Source: Metamycoplasma canadense
GTDB lineage: Bacteria > Bacillota_I > Bacilli_A > Mycoplasmatales > Metamycoplasmataceae
Direction: 5' to 3'
NCBI RefSeq assembly: GCF_000828855.1
Contig: NZ_AP014631.1
Coordinates: 1-64,000, forward strand
DNA: 64,000 nucleotides
Shown piece after piece: positions 43,840 through 54,784 of this stretch. The notes under the pieces were generated by a model. That model made no database searches and was not told the origin of the DNA. It saw only the letters and a program-made list of their open reading frames with translations. Each line of letters starts with the position of its first letter. Positions within the stretch are counted from its first letter, which is position 1. The position numbers and the translations under genes were made by a program.

Positions 43840-43872
43840 ATAGCGTTTTTTAAAAAAATGCGCTATTTTTTA
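43838..43872 (+). terminator. ppa terminator
   Basis: An 8-bp stem AAATAGCG/CGCTATTT, extended inward by T and A runs, is followed by T6. It begins at the ppa stop codon. Confidence 0.85.
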
Positions 43873-43997
43873 TTTAAAAATGAAACTTAAAAAAGATTTT
43901 ATATTTTAAAAAAATATAAGTAAATTTTTTAGTTTTATTTCATGCAAAAATATAAAAAAATAGTATTAAAATGATGTTGTATCAATTAGGAGGTTTT

Positions 43998-44399
43998 TTG
44001 GCTAAGTTAAAATTTCAAAATTTAATTTTTATAAATCCATTATTTAAAAAATTTCTTATTAATATACTAAAAGATAAAAACTTGAATATGAAGAAAAAAA
44101 TAGAATTAATTGAAAAAGAAAAAACAGAAGAAAAAGAACTAGAAAAGGAATTTAGAAAAAAAGTTAGCAACTTTACTAAGTTAAAAGATCAAAAAAATAA
44201 AACTTTTGAAGAATATAAAGGTTTTTTATTAGACACGATTAAAAATTTAGATAGTACTGAAAGATCGATATTTCTAACAATTTTAGTAAAGAATGATTTG
44301 AGTAAGGTATCTTGAAAAACATTTAATATTTCAAAATCTACTTTTTATCGCAAGTTAAAATTTATTGAAAAAGTATTGAAATGATGCCTATTCGGATAA
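43998..44399 (+). CDS. Possible helix-turn-helix regulator, unrecognised
   Basis: I place the start at TTG 43998 because AGGAGG lies 4 bases before it; ATG 43971 has no ribosome site. The 133-residue protein is basic: a Lys/Glu helical middle (MKKKIELIEKEKTEEK), then LDSTERSIFLTILVKN and a probable DNA-binding end VSWKTFNISKSTFYRKLKFIEK. That end resembles a sigma region 4 or phage-type helix-turn-helix. The gene is in a weakly conserved area together with the unknown gene that follows 182 bases later. No family is recognised. Confidence 0.65.
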
Positions 44400-44581
44400 A
44401 AAACTAATTATTTGTATTTAATTAAAAAAATACAAATAATTTTTTTAAATTTAAAATTGGGAATTAAATTTCTTTTTTATTTCATAAATAAAGTTTTTTA
44501 AAAGTTTCAAAAAGAAATAAACTTATTTTTTATATGGTGTACTTTTATTGCCAAGATATTGGCATATAAAAAGGATAAAAA

Positions 44582-45685
44582 ATGTTAATGTTTTATAATT
44601 ACCAATTAAAAGAAAATGAAAAAAATTCATATGAATATAAAGAAAGTTTAAATGCTAATTTTAAATATTTAAAAGATAATAAAAATAAAAATCTTGATTT
44701 AGGATTAAATAAAAATGATGAATGTGAAATTAAAATACTCAGAAATCTAGAATTAAATACGTGAATTATTGAGTTTACTATTCCTATAATTACATATAAT
44801 GTACCAAAATTTAAAAATTTAATATTGAATGAAAAAAAACTTTTAATTGAAGATATTGAAAAAATTCCTAGTGGAAAAGTTAGATTTAAAACAATTAAGT
44901 TTGAAGATAATACTTTTATAAATTTTGAAGACCTAAAAACACTTAGAATTAATTTTTATAACAAAGCTAGACAGTATACAAATACATATATTGCTTTTGA
45001 AATAAATTTCAATTTATCAAAAACTGATTTTGATTTTAATTATGTTAATGTTAAAAATAAAAATTTAAAGCTAAATTTTATTGAATCAATTAATTTTAAA
45101 ATTCAAGGTAATAAAAATTTATCTTCAAAACCATTTGAAGATAATGTAGGTTATTATAATAATCTAATATATGATTTTAAGTTTTATAATTTAAAGCAAA
45201 ATAAATTTTTATATAAAGCCTTAGAGCAAAAAATTGAATTAAAGACTCCAAATAGATATTACAAACCTGATAGGCAATATGAATTTAATTTTTTAGATAA
45301 GGTCTTAATTAAAAATAATGATGGAATTAATAAATTTAATTTAATTTCTAAAAAGACTGATAAGAATAATTTTAAATATAAAATTGAATATTTTATTGAT
45401 AAAAATAACTTTTGAGATAAAGATAAAAAGGAATTTTTAGATACATCTAAAAAAGATTTGTTAGGTTATCATGTACCATTAAAATATGCAGGAAATCTTG
45501 AAATTCAGTACGAAATAAAACAGAAAATTATAAAAAATTTTAATACAATAAATTACAAAGACCAGTTTTTAAACAAGTTATTCGATGTAAATGAAGGATT
45601 AATTAAATTACGTTGTGACGTTGTAAAAACTGAAGATGAATATGAAAATTTACATTATTCAAATTGAATAAAAAAGATATTATAA
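44582..45685 (+). CDS. Unrecognised 367-residue protein
   Basis: The protein is Asn/Lys/Phe-rich, without signal peptide, membrane helix or known motif. It looks mainly beta-structured (repeated FxINFNLS and YDFKFYNLK patterns) with a C-terminal half that contains IYLGYHVPLKYAGNLEIQYEIK-like strands. AAAAGGA lies before the ATG. It follows the possible regulator at 43998 and has no terminator visible behind it. Lineage-specific protein; function unknown. Confidence 0.75.
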
Positions 45686-45878
45686 AACTCTTATTTTAAG
45701 TTGAAAATATATATTTTTGATAATTAAAATTAAATATTAGATTTTTTTATTTAAAAAAATAAATTTAAATTTATGAAAAATTGTTTAGTATCTTAAAATT
45801 AATATTTAAATTTAAAATATAATTTAAAATTATATTATTGAAAATTAAAATATATTATTCAAATAAATAGGAGAAAAA

Positions 45879-46541
45879 ATGTTAAATAAATTAATCGATC
45901 ATACATTTTTGAGTCAATCTGGAACAACAAAAGATATTGATAAACTAATAGATGAAGCTAAAAAATATAATTTTAAATCAGTTTGTATCGCACCTTCATA
46001 CATCAAATATGCTAAAGAAGCTTTAAAAAATACTGATGTTTTAATATGTACAGTTATTGGTTTCCCTTTAGGTTACAATGTAACTAGTGTTAAGGTTTTT
46101 GAAACTAAAATTGCTTTAGAGCATGGTGCTGACGAAATTGATATGGTTATGAACGTTGGCCGTTTCAAAGACAGACAATATGAATATGTTTTAAATGAAA
46201 TTAAAGCAATTAAAGAAACTTGTGGAAATAAAGTTTTAAAAGTTATTATTGAAACAGCTCTTTTAACAAATGAAGAAATTGCTAAGGCTACAGAAATAGT
46301 TTTACAATCAGGAGCAGACTTTATTAAAACTTCAACCGGTTTTTCATTTAGAGGAGCAACATTTGAAGATATTAAAATTATGAAATCAGTAGCTGAAGAT
46401 AAATTATTAATTAAGGCTTCTGGTGGAATTAAATCTAAAGAAGATGCAGTGAAAATGGTTGAACTAGGAGCAAATAGATTAGGTACTTCTAAATCTGTAA
46501 CTATTATTGAAGGTAAAATAGATAATAGTTCAAACTACTAA
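45879..46541 (+). CDS. deoC: Deoxyribose-phosphate aldolase
   Basis: The 220-residue class I aldolase splits deoxyribose-5-phosphate to glyceraldehyde-3-phosphate and acetaldehyde, feeding salvaged DNA sugar to glycolysis. The Schiff-base Lys is in FIKTSTGF, the assisting Asp in GADEIDMVMNVG, and a second Lys in LIKASGGI. AGGAG precedes the ATG. No other deo gene is next to it. Confidence 0.97.
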   Translation: MLNKLIDHTFLSQSGTTKDIDKLIDEAKKYNFKSVCIAPSYIKYAKEALKNTDVLICTVIGFPLGYNVTSVKVFETKIALEHGADEIDMVMNVGRFKDRQYEYVLNEIKAIKETCGNKVLKVIIETALLTNEEIAKATEIVLQSGADFIKTSTGFSFRGATFEDIKIMKSVAEDKLLIKASGGIKSKEDAVKMVELGANRLGTSKSVTIIEGKIDNSSNY

Positions 46542-46558
46542 TTATCAAAATAATATTT

Positions 46559-46592
46559 AAAAAGTTAGATGCAAAAAAGTGTCTAACTTTTT
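46559..46592 (+). terminator. deoC terminator
   Basis: A perfect 11-bp stem (AAAAAGTTAGA and TCTAACTTTTT) with a 12-base loop, 18 bases past the deoC stop. Confidence 0.88.
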
Positions 46593-46662
46593 AAAATATC
46601 TTATGAGATATAAATAAAAATTTAATATTCCGATAAATAAATTATAATTTGCTTAAGAAATT

Positions 46663-47067
46663 ATGGAAAATATTAAGAAAATAGGTATAACCCAGGTTAT
46701 TATATCCTTACTTACAATTGTATTTTTTAGTTTATTTATAACAAGTTTATTTTTATCGTTTTTATACCAAAATGAAATGATTGAAAAATATAAAATTAAG
46801 GACTATGACAAACTTGTAAAATTAATGAATTTATTTGAAAATAAAAAAATGAAACAATTAACTTTTTTTTCTTTATTTTCAACAATCATTTTTATTTTTA
46901 AATTTATTTTAAGTCTTATTATTAACTCTTTTATTTGTATAAAACTATATAGTTTAAATAACCTTAAAAAAGAATTTATCCTTACAATATCGGCTATTTT
47001 TTTATCAAGAATTTTTAGCTTTATATCTGGTTTTATTTTAATTTTTAAATACAAAAAATTAAAATAA
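46663..47067 (+). CDS. Small multi-pass membrane protein, unrecognised
   Basis: The 134-residue protein has three strong membrane helices (about 10-35, 66-92 and 103-128) separated by charged loops such as EMIEKYKIKDYDKLVKL, with a Lys-rich C-end. A TATAAT box ends 14 bases before the ATG; no clear ribosome site is seen. No family recognised. It lies alone between deoC and rarA. Confidence 0.7.
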   Translation: MENIKKIGITQVIISLLTIVFFSLFITSLFLSFLYQNEMIEKYKIKDYDKLVKLMNLFENKKMKQLTFFSLFSTIIFIFKFILSLIINSFICIKLYSLNNLKKEFILTISAIFLSRIFSFISGFILIFKYKKLK

Positions 47068-47137
47068 GAGCTTTTATATTTAATTTTTTTATTAATGAAA
47101 ATTAATAAGGATTTTTTTATTAGCATCAAAATTTTTA

Positions 47138-47143
47138 TATAAT
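47138..47143 (+). promoter_or_regulatory. -10 box for leaderless rarA
   Basis: TATAAT ends 7 bases before the rarA ATG, with no Shine-Dalgarno site. Confidence 0.62.
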
Positions 47144-47150
47144 TAAATAC

Positions 47151-48368
47151 ATGAAAATAAATTTAGCAAACCAACTACGACCAAATAATTTAGAGGAATT
47201 TATATGTTCGGATGCTAAAAAAAACTTATTTGAATCAATAATAAAAAATCAAGATTACTCATCATTTATTTTTTATGGAAAACCTGGTTCAGGAAAAACA
47301 ACAATTGCTTATATATTAGCAAATTCCTTGAATGCTAACTATGATTATTTTAATGCTGCAATAGATAAAAAAGAAGATTTAATAACCAAAATAAAAAATA
47401 ACAATATTTTAATAATTGATGAAATTCATCGTTTAAATAAAGATAAACAAGATATTTTACTACCTTTTTTAGAAGAAGGTTTTATAACAATTTATGCAAC
47501 CACAACCGAAAATCCATTTTTTAAATTAAACCCCGCTTTAAGATCTCGAGCTCATATTATTGAAATGGATTTTCCTTCAAAAAAAGATATTGAAAAAAGA
47601 TTAATCCAAATAAATTCAAAATTAAATATTGAATGATTGAAAGAAAATGAAATTCTAAACTTTATTTCCTTACAAGCAAACGGAGATTTTCGCTCTGCTA
47701 TTAATATTGTTGAATTGATTGAAAAATTATCTAGTAATAATAATATAACTCTAAATAAAATTAAAGAAATAATACCCACATTAAATTTCTTAAGTGATAA
47801 AAATGGTGATGCTCATTATGACTTACTAAGTGCTTTTCACAAATCATTAAGAGGCTCAGATCCAGATGCTTCGCTCTATTGAGGTCTTTTAATTTTAAAA
47901 TCTGGTAATAGTGATGACTTATTTCGTAGAATGCTTTGCTGCGCTTATGAAGATGTAGGACTTGCAAATCCAATGGCTGGTGTTCAAACAATTTCAGCTA
48001 TTCAAACATTTGAAAGATTAGGTTTACCAGAAGGTTATTTACCAATAGGATTTGCTATTTTAAATATTGCTTTAAGTCCTAAATCAAATTCATCATATTT
48101 AGCAATTAAAAAAACTAAAGATTTATTTGAAAATGGGTATATCTATCAACCTCCTTTACATTTAAAGGATGCACATTACTTTTCAGCAAAAAAACTTAAT
48201 CGTGGAATTAATTACAAATATCCTCACGACTATTTAAATAATTGAATAAATCAACAATACATGCCTGATGAATTAATTAATAAAAAAATATTTGAATTTC
48301 AAAATCAAGGCTGAGAAAAAATGATTAATAATTATTGAGAAAAAATTAAAAAACAAGGAGATAAATAA
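47151..48368 (+). CDS. rarA: Replication-associated recombination protein RarA (MgsA-like AAA ATPase)
   Basis: The 405-residue AAA+ ATPase acts at stalled replication forks. Walker A is YGKPGSGKTT, Walker B IIDEIHRLNK, sensor 1 ATTENPFF, and the C-terminal tetramer part contains [23 protein letters not shown] and ALSPKSNS. It begins with NLANQLRPNNLEEF. Its stop overlaps the pheS start (TAATG), so rarA-pheS-pheT form an operon. Confidence 0.95.
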
Positions 48369-49309
48369 TGTTTAATTTAGATAAAATTAATAATTTAGAA
48401 GATCTAAAAAAAGCAAAAAATCAATTTAATAATTCAAAGGAACTTAAAGACTTAGTCGAAAGCTTAAAAATAGCTTCTAATGACAAAAAACCAGAAATAG
48501 GAAAAAAAATTCAACTGCTTAAAAAACAAGCTGAAGATTTCTTTGAGCAAGCTAAAGAAAAACTTAATAATATCGAAATTCAAAAAAAACTTGAAAATGA
48601 TTTTGTTGATTTTGCAACTCCTGTTGAATTTGAAGGATATATTCATCCTATTAATTTAGTTTCACAAAGATTTAGAGAATGACTTCTGCTTAATGGGTAT
48701 ATTGAATTAAATTATTCAGAAATAGAAAATGATAAATATAACTTTGAAAATTTAAATATTCCTTCATCACACCCTGCGCGTGAAATGCAAGATTCACTTT
48801 ATTTAAATCCTAACGAACTTCTAAGAACTCATAATACTGGAATTACTGCCCGGGGATTAGAAAAATATGCAAATACAGAGTTTTCAGAATTTGCAATTGG
48901 TAAAGTTTATAGAAATGATGAAGAAGACCGCACACATACTCATCAATTTACACAACTTGATTTAGTTAGCGTAGGTAATGTTTCTTTTGCATCATTAATG
49001 TATACCTTACAAGAGATGATTTCATATGTCTTAGAAGAAAAAATAAAAATAAGATTACGCCCTTCTTATTTCCCTTTTACTGAGCCTAGTGTTGAAGTTG
49101 ATATATTTTTCAAAAATAAATGAATTGAAGTCTTAGGTGCTGGAATGTTAAATGAAAAAGTTTTAAAAACAGCTGGATATACAAATACAATGAATGGTTT
49201 TGCAGCAGGAATTGGAATTGAAAGAATAGCAATGATTAAATATGGAATTGAGGATATTCGTGAACTTTATACAAATGACAAAAGATTTTTAAAACAATTT
49301 AAGAAATAA
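48368..49309 (+). CDS. pheS: Phenylalanyl-tRNA synthetase alpha subunit
   Basis: The 313-residue catalytic subunit charges tRNA-Phe. The N-terminal coiled coil (1-80), motif 1 region [13 protein letters not shown], motif 2 [20 protein letters not shown] and motif 3 [14 protein letters not shown] are present. It is followed by pheT after 13 bases. Confidence 0.97.
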
Positions 49310-49322
49310 AGGAGAAAAAGAC

Positions 49323-51500
49323 ATGATTTTTTCATACAAAACTTTATGTAGAATAGCTAATTTAAAAACCGTTACGCCAGAAGATGTTGTTGAAGCTATT
49401 AATTCAATAGGATTTGAAGTTGAAAATTACTGAAAATTTGCAGATGTTGAAGGGATTAAATTATGCCATGTTTTAAAAACATATAAAAATCCACAAGCTG
49501 ATCGTTTAACTGTCTGCGAAGTAGAATATCATGATGGACATAAGGCTATTATTCAAACCACAGCCACAAATATGAAAGACGGACAATATGTTATGTCATT
49601 CGTGCCAGGTTCTCGGAGCAAAGATATAATTTTTTCACCAAGAAAAATGCAAGGAATTGTTTCAGAAGGTATGTTTGTAGGTCTTAGTGAAATAGGATTT
49701 AACGAAGAAGTTATTCCAAAAGAATTTGATGATCAAATTTTTCAATTAGATAAAATAGATTTAAGTATTGATCCTATCACTTATTTTGATTTAGATGATT
49801 GAATGATTGATGTTTCAATATTATCGAATAGAGCTGATGCCCAATGTTATTTGGTCATGGCTAAAGAACTTGCGGCTTTTTTCGATACTGAAATAAAATG
49901 ACCTAAAAAAGCTACTCCTAATTTAATTTCATCTTTTGAAATAAAAAATCTAAAAAATACTAGTGCTTTTTCGCTAGTTGAGGCTTCAAACAATAAAATA
50001 GAAACATCTATCCAAGATAAAATGCTTCTTTGAAAACATAATATTAAAACCTTTTCTAATGCTGTTGATTTAACAAATTTAGTTTTAATATTTACTGGTG
50101 TTCCATGCCATGTTTATAATAAAGAAGATTTAAAATCAAACGAATTCAATGTTGGGTACTATTCAGGAAAAATTAATATTTTAGGAAATAAAGAAATTGA
50201 ACTAAATAATGCACTTTGTGTATTTAATGGAAATAAACCTGTTTCACTAGCTGCAACAATTGGATTTGAAGATTATCAATTTAAAAAAGAAAGTTCAAAA
50301 GCAATATTTGAACTAGCATCATTTAATATTTTAGATGTTAGAAAAAATGCTAAACAAATTAAAATGAATACTGATGCTTCATTAAGGGCAAGTAAAGAAA
50401 TTTCTAATGGTTCAATCATTTTAGCATATAATTTTTTATCTCAATATTTAACTGATTATTCAGCTCAAATTAACGCTCCTAAATTACATAAAAAATCAAT
50501 CTTAATTGATACAAGCTATTTAAATAAATTTGCTGGCTTTAGTATAGTAAAAACTAAAAAATACAATGAAGTTATAAAAAAATTATCTATCCTTGATTTT
50601 AAATTTAAACCTGATTTTTCAACTGTTAGTTTTCCAAATTATCGTTATGATTTAAACACAATGCAGGACTTTGTTGAAGAAATATTTAGATTTTACGGAT
50701 ATAATAACTTCCCTTTAAAACAACATAAAATTTTAAGATTAAATTTTGAAAAAAATGATATTTATGAATATATTGACAAATTTACAAACAAAAATTATAC
50801 AAATATAAGAACTTATACCCTTATAAAACCTGAAAATAATATTTTTAATCCTTTTGAAATTACCGAAATTTTAAATGCTAGCGAATCGAAGAATTACGAT
50901 CATTCTCAAATTCGTTTATCTTTAATTCATAGTTTAAATGAAACTATGATTTATAACAAAAAACAAGGTTTCGAAAGAGGTTCATATTTTGATATTGGGA
51001 TGATAGGTCGTGAAATGAATGTGTTAGGCTTAATTTCAAATATTAAGACTTTTGAAGAAATTAAACAAGATATTATTTCATTAACAAATAAAACTTTAGA
51101 GTTTAAGAAAACAGAAAAGCAGATTTTTAATCCTAAATCTTCAACTGAAATATATTTAAATGACGAATTAATTGGTTATATAGCAAAAATACATCCTAAA
51201 TTTATTAATTCTGATGCATTCTTTGCTGAAATTAAACTAGAAAAAATAAAAACTAATAAAATTCAATTCGTAAATTATCGTCATGAACCAGTCAAAAATC
51301 GTGATATTACATTCGAATTAGATCAATTTGAATCTGTTGAAAATATTATTAATAAAATTAAAACAATAAAAGGCATACACTCATATAAAATTATTGATAT
51401 TTATAATAAAGAAAATAACAAAAAAAATATTACATTTTCTTTCTTGATTGAAGACTGAGCAATTAAAAAATTAGAATCAATACTAGCAACATCTAAATAA
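49323..51500 (+). CDS. pheT: Phenylalanyl-tRNA synthetase beta subunit
   Basis: The 725-residue subunit carries tRNA binding and editing. An EMAP-like domain lies at about 40-150 (HVLKTYKNPQADRLTVCEVE), then a B3/B4 editing core, a B5 domain (FPNYRYDLNTMQDFVEEIFRFYGYNN) and a C-terminal anticodon-binding fold (HEPVKNRDITFEL). It is slightly short compared with 790-800 residues in other bacteria. GGAG lies 8 bases before the ATG. Confidence 0.96.
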
Positions 51501-51515
51501 GCTGTTGCTATTTTA
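51484..51515 (+). terminator. pheT terminator
   Basis: An 8-bp stem (TAGCAACA and TGTTGCTA) surrounds the pheT stop codon and is followed by TTTTATTTT. Confidence 0.7.
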
Positions 51516-51587
51516 TTTTCTCTATTTTTTCTTTAAATAAAAAAATAACAAAATAAATAGTTAAAAATATTTACGGAGGACTTATAA

Positions 51588-52586
51588 GTGAGTGAAAATA
51601 ATATCAAAAAAATAAATGAAATTGATCAAATTTTAAAAGAAATAGAAAAGGAATTTGGTAAAGAATCCATTATGATTTTAGGAGAAGGACCAAGCATTAT
51701 TCCTGAAACTTTTAGTTCCGGATCTTTAAGTATCGATAACATTTTAGGAATTGGAGGTTGACCGAAAGGAAGGGTAATTGAGATATTTGGACCCGAAAGT
51801 AGTGGAAAAACAACATTAGCTCTTCATGCTATTGCTGAAATTCAAAAGCAAGGAGGCATCGCTGCTTTTATTGATGCCGAACATTCAATCGACCCTATTT
51901 ATGCTAAAAATTTAGGAGTTGATATTAATAATTTAATTCTGTCACAGCCAAGCTCTGGTGAAGAAGCTTTAGAAATTGTTGATAGACTTGCTAAAACAGG
52001 ATCAATTGATTTAATAGTAATCGATTCTGTTGCTGCATTGGTTCCTGAAGTTGAATTAAATGGAGAAATGAGAGATCAAACTATTGGAGCTCAAGCAAGA
52101 TTAATGTCTAAAGCCTTAAGAAAAATAACTGGAACTTTATCAAAAAATAAAACTACTGTAATTTTTCTAAATCAAATTCGCGAAAAAATAGGTGTTTTAT
52201 TTGGCAATCCAGAAACAACAACCGGAGGTAAGGCTCTTAAATTTTATTCATCAATAAGATTAGAAGTAAGGAAAAGCCAAAACATAACAAACAATGGCGA
52301 TATTACTGGAAATCAAATTAAATGCAAGGTTGTTAAAAATAAACTAGCGCCACCTTATAAAAGTACACAAATTGAAATTGTGTTTTCTAAGGGTATTTCA
52401 AAATATAGTGAAATTATTCAATTAGCTGAACAATTTAAAATATTATTAAAAAAAGGTTCTTGATACAGTTATAATGGAGACAATATTGCACAAGGTATGA
52501 TGAACTTATCATTGCTTTTACAAACTAACCAAGATTTATATAATGAAATTTATAATTTAGTAATCGACAGATTAAATAACGAATAA
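51588..52586 (+). CDS. recA: Recombinase RecA
   Basis: The 332-residue strand-exchange protein uses a GTG start with GGAGG 8 bases before it. Walker A is GPESSGKTT (about 68-76), followed by [10 protein letters not shown], Walker [13 protein letters not shown], loop L1 with [15 protein letters not shown], and [30 protein letters not shown]. The first G of GGWPKGR uses TGA for Trp. It could carry out homologous exchange between the hsdS repeats in this window. Confidence 0.98.
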
Positions 52587-52599
52587 ACATTTTTTTAAA

Positions 52600-52641
52600 A
52601 TAAGACTTGCTATTACAAAAAATAATTAAAACAAGTCTTAT
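52600..52641 (+). terminator. recA terminator
   Basis: A 10-bp stem (ATAAGACTTG and CAAGTCTTAT) with a 22-base loop and a T-rich tail, 13 bases past recA. Confidence 0.75.
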
Positions 52642-52765
52642 ATTTCTTTTAAAAAACATCTTAATTTCAAAAGAAAAAAACTATAATTAATTTTTTTTAT
52701 AAAGATATCCTTTAATCTTGAAGATTAATAAAACTGCAGTTACGATTAAAAATTTTTAAATTATA

Positions 52766-52771
52766 TATAAT
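52766..52771 (+). promoter_or_regulatory. -10 box for leaderless ymdB
   Basis: TATAAT ends 8 bases before the ATG; no Shine-Dalgarno site. It would start the seven-gene run ending with nadD. Confidence 0.58.
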
Positions 52772-52779
52772 TTAATACT

Positions 52780-53586
52780 ATGAAAAAAGAAAATTTAAAT
52801 ATTTTATTTCTTGGAGATATTTTTGGTTCACCGGGTGTTAAATTTGTTGAGCAAAAATTAAAATATTTGATTAAAGAAAATGATGTTGATTTTGTTATCG
52901 CTCAAGCTGAAAATGTTTCAGGGAGAAAGGGTTTTATTCCAAGTGATTATGAAATTTTAAAAAAAGCTGGAGTTAATGCTTTTACACTAGGAAATCATGT
53001 TTGAGCAAAAGACCAAATTTTAGAAATTATAAACAACGAAGATTTAATTAGACCTTTAAATATTGAAGATGGCTATCCAGGAGAAGGAATTAGAATTTTT
53101 AATATTCACGATTCAAAAATTGCCATTATGTCTTTTATGGGGATAACTTTTAATCCTTTACTTTCTCCTTGAAAACAAGAAATTGCAAATAATTTTTTTG
53201 ATAAATTTGATGAAATTTATAAAAAAACTGAAGCTGATTATTTTATTATCGATTTCCATGCTGAAACAACATCCGAAAAATCTGTTTTTGGTTTATATGT
53301 TGATGGTATGGCAGATGCTCTAATCGGTACACATACTCATGTTCAAACTAATGATGCCAAAATACTACCAAACGGGAGTTACTATTTAACTGATGCCGGA
53401 ATGTGTGGGCCAAGAGATTGTGCAATTGGTTCTAATTTTCAAGAAGTTTATGAAAAAATGCGTTTTGATGGAAGAAATCCATTTAAGGTTTCAAAAAATA
53501 AATGCCAGTTAAATGCAGTACTATTCACTTTAACAAAAAATAAAGATGATAAAAAAATTAAATTAATTAACATTTTGGAGGAATAA
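52780..53586 (+). CDS. ymdB: YmdB-family metallophosphoesterase
   Basis: The 268-residue protein belongs to the TIGR00282 group, phosphodiesterases that can hydrolyse 2',3'-cAMP in Bacillus. Metal-binding motifs are ILFLGDIFGSPG, QAENVSG, LGNHVW, DFHAETTSEK and GTHTHVQTND. In Bacillus ymdB lies near recA and rny. Here it follows recA as a separate transcript. Its stop overlaps the nusB start (TAATG). Confidence 0.93.
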
Positions 53587-54029
53587 TGGAAATTGATAAT
53601 AAAGAAAAAAAACATATTAAAAATAAGAGCAATTTTTTAATAAATAAATATCATTTTCGAAGAAGAATAATTACTTTTATTTACCAAAATGAATTGTTTG
53701 AGCATGAAATAAATATAGAAGAAATTTTTGAGAATAACCTAAATGAAATTTCAACCAAGGAACTAAAAACATTAGAAATCATTAAATCAAAATATCAAAC
53801 ATTAACAAATATTGGTAAAAAATTTTTATTAGAAGAATGAAAATGAGAACGAATTAGTCCATTAGTTAGAGCAATTTTATTATATGGAATTTATGAACTT
53901 ACATTCAATGAACCAAAAGTAGTTATAAATGAAATGATAAATATTACAAAACTTTTTTCTCCAGGTGAAGATTTTAAATTTGTAAATAAAATTTTAGATA
54001 GAATTTCAAAACAAATAATTAAAAATTAA
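53586..54029 (+). CDS. nusB: Transcription antitermination factor NusB
   Basis: The 147-residue helical protein binds the boxA RNA with NusE in rRNA transcription. It begins after a Lys-rich extension and shows RRRIITFIYQNELF, then ISPLVRAILLYGIYEL and the end EDFKFVNKILDRISKQI, all typical of NusB. Coupled to ymdB. Confidence 0.9.
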
Positions 54030-54031
54030 TT

Positions 54032-54784
54032 ATGAAAAAAACCTTAAAAGAACTAATAAAACAAAAATACAACTTAGACGATAAAACTATCGATTCTCTT
54101 GCGATGCAAGGGAAAATTTTTGTAAATAATGAAAAAATTTTTTTATCTTCTTTTAAATTTAAAGAAGATTGCAAAATTGAAATAAATGATAAAAAAAATA
54201 AATACGTTTCTCGTGGTGCTTATAAGCTAAAAAAAGCTATTGAAGAATTTAATATTCAACCTGAAGACAAAATTTGTTTAGATATCGGATCTTCTACCGG
54301 GGGATTTGTACAAGTTTTATTAGAATATAAAGCAAAAAAAGTTTATGCCTTAGATTCTGGCACAAATCAACTAGATTTTTCTTTAAGACAAAATAAAAAT
54401 GTTTTTGTTTATGAAAAAACTAATTTAAAAAATATTACTAGCGAAATGTTCAAAGAAAAGATAGACCTTATTACTTGTGATGTTTCTTTTATTAGCTTAA
54501 AAAATGTTTTTGAAATATGCAATAGATCATTTGAAAATGGCGTTAAAATAATGGCCCTTATAAAACCGCAATTTGAAGCTAGCAGTAAATTTGTTGAACC
54601 TGGTGGATATGTTAAAGAAGAACATCATGAATATATAAAAAATAAAATTATTAGGTTTGCAAATGATAATAATTTTTATTTGATTAAACAAATAATAAAA
54701 AGCCCAATATTAGGCGATAAATCAAAAAATATAGAATATTTATCGTTTTTTGAAAAAAAAGAAATGAGAAAAAATGAAAGATAA
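54032..54784 (+). CDS. tlyA: TlyA-family rRNA 2'-O-methyltransferase / hemolysin-like
   Basis: The 250-residue protein has an N-terminal S4 RNA-binding domain (LIKQKYNLDDKTIDSLAMQGKIFVN) and an FtsJ-like methyltransferase domain: VSRGAYKLKKAIEEF, SAM motif CLDIGSSTGGFVQ, DVSFISLK and KPQFEAS with the catalytic Lys. In the family it methylates ribose in 16S/23S rRNA. It overlaps the next gene by 11 bases. Confidence 0.93.
   Translation: MKKTLKELIKQKYNLDDKTIDSLAMQGKIFVNNEKIFLSSFKFKEDCKIEINDKKNKYVSRGAYKLKKAIEEFNIQPEDKICLDIGSSTGGFVQVLLEYKAKKVYALDSGTNQLDFSLRQNKNVFVYEKTNLKNITSEMFKEKIDLITCDVSFISLKNVFEICNRSFENGVKIMALIKPQFEASSKFVEPGGYVKEEHHEYIKNKIIRFANDNNFYLIKQIIKSPILGDKSKNIEYLSFFEKKEMRKNER

Noticed and set aside
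47552-47991. Minus-strand frames of 75 and 76 codons
   Set aside because: They lie opposite rarA, whose AAA motifs run through this region.
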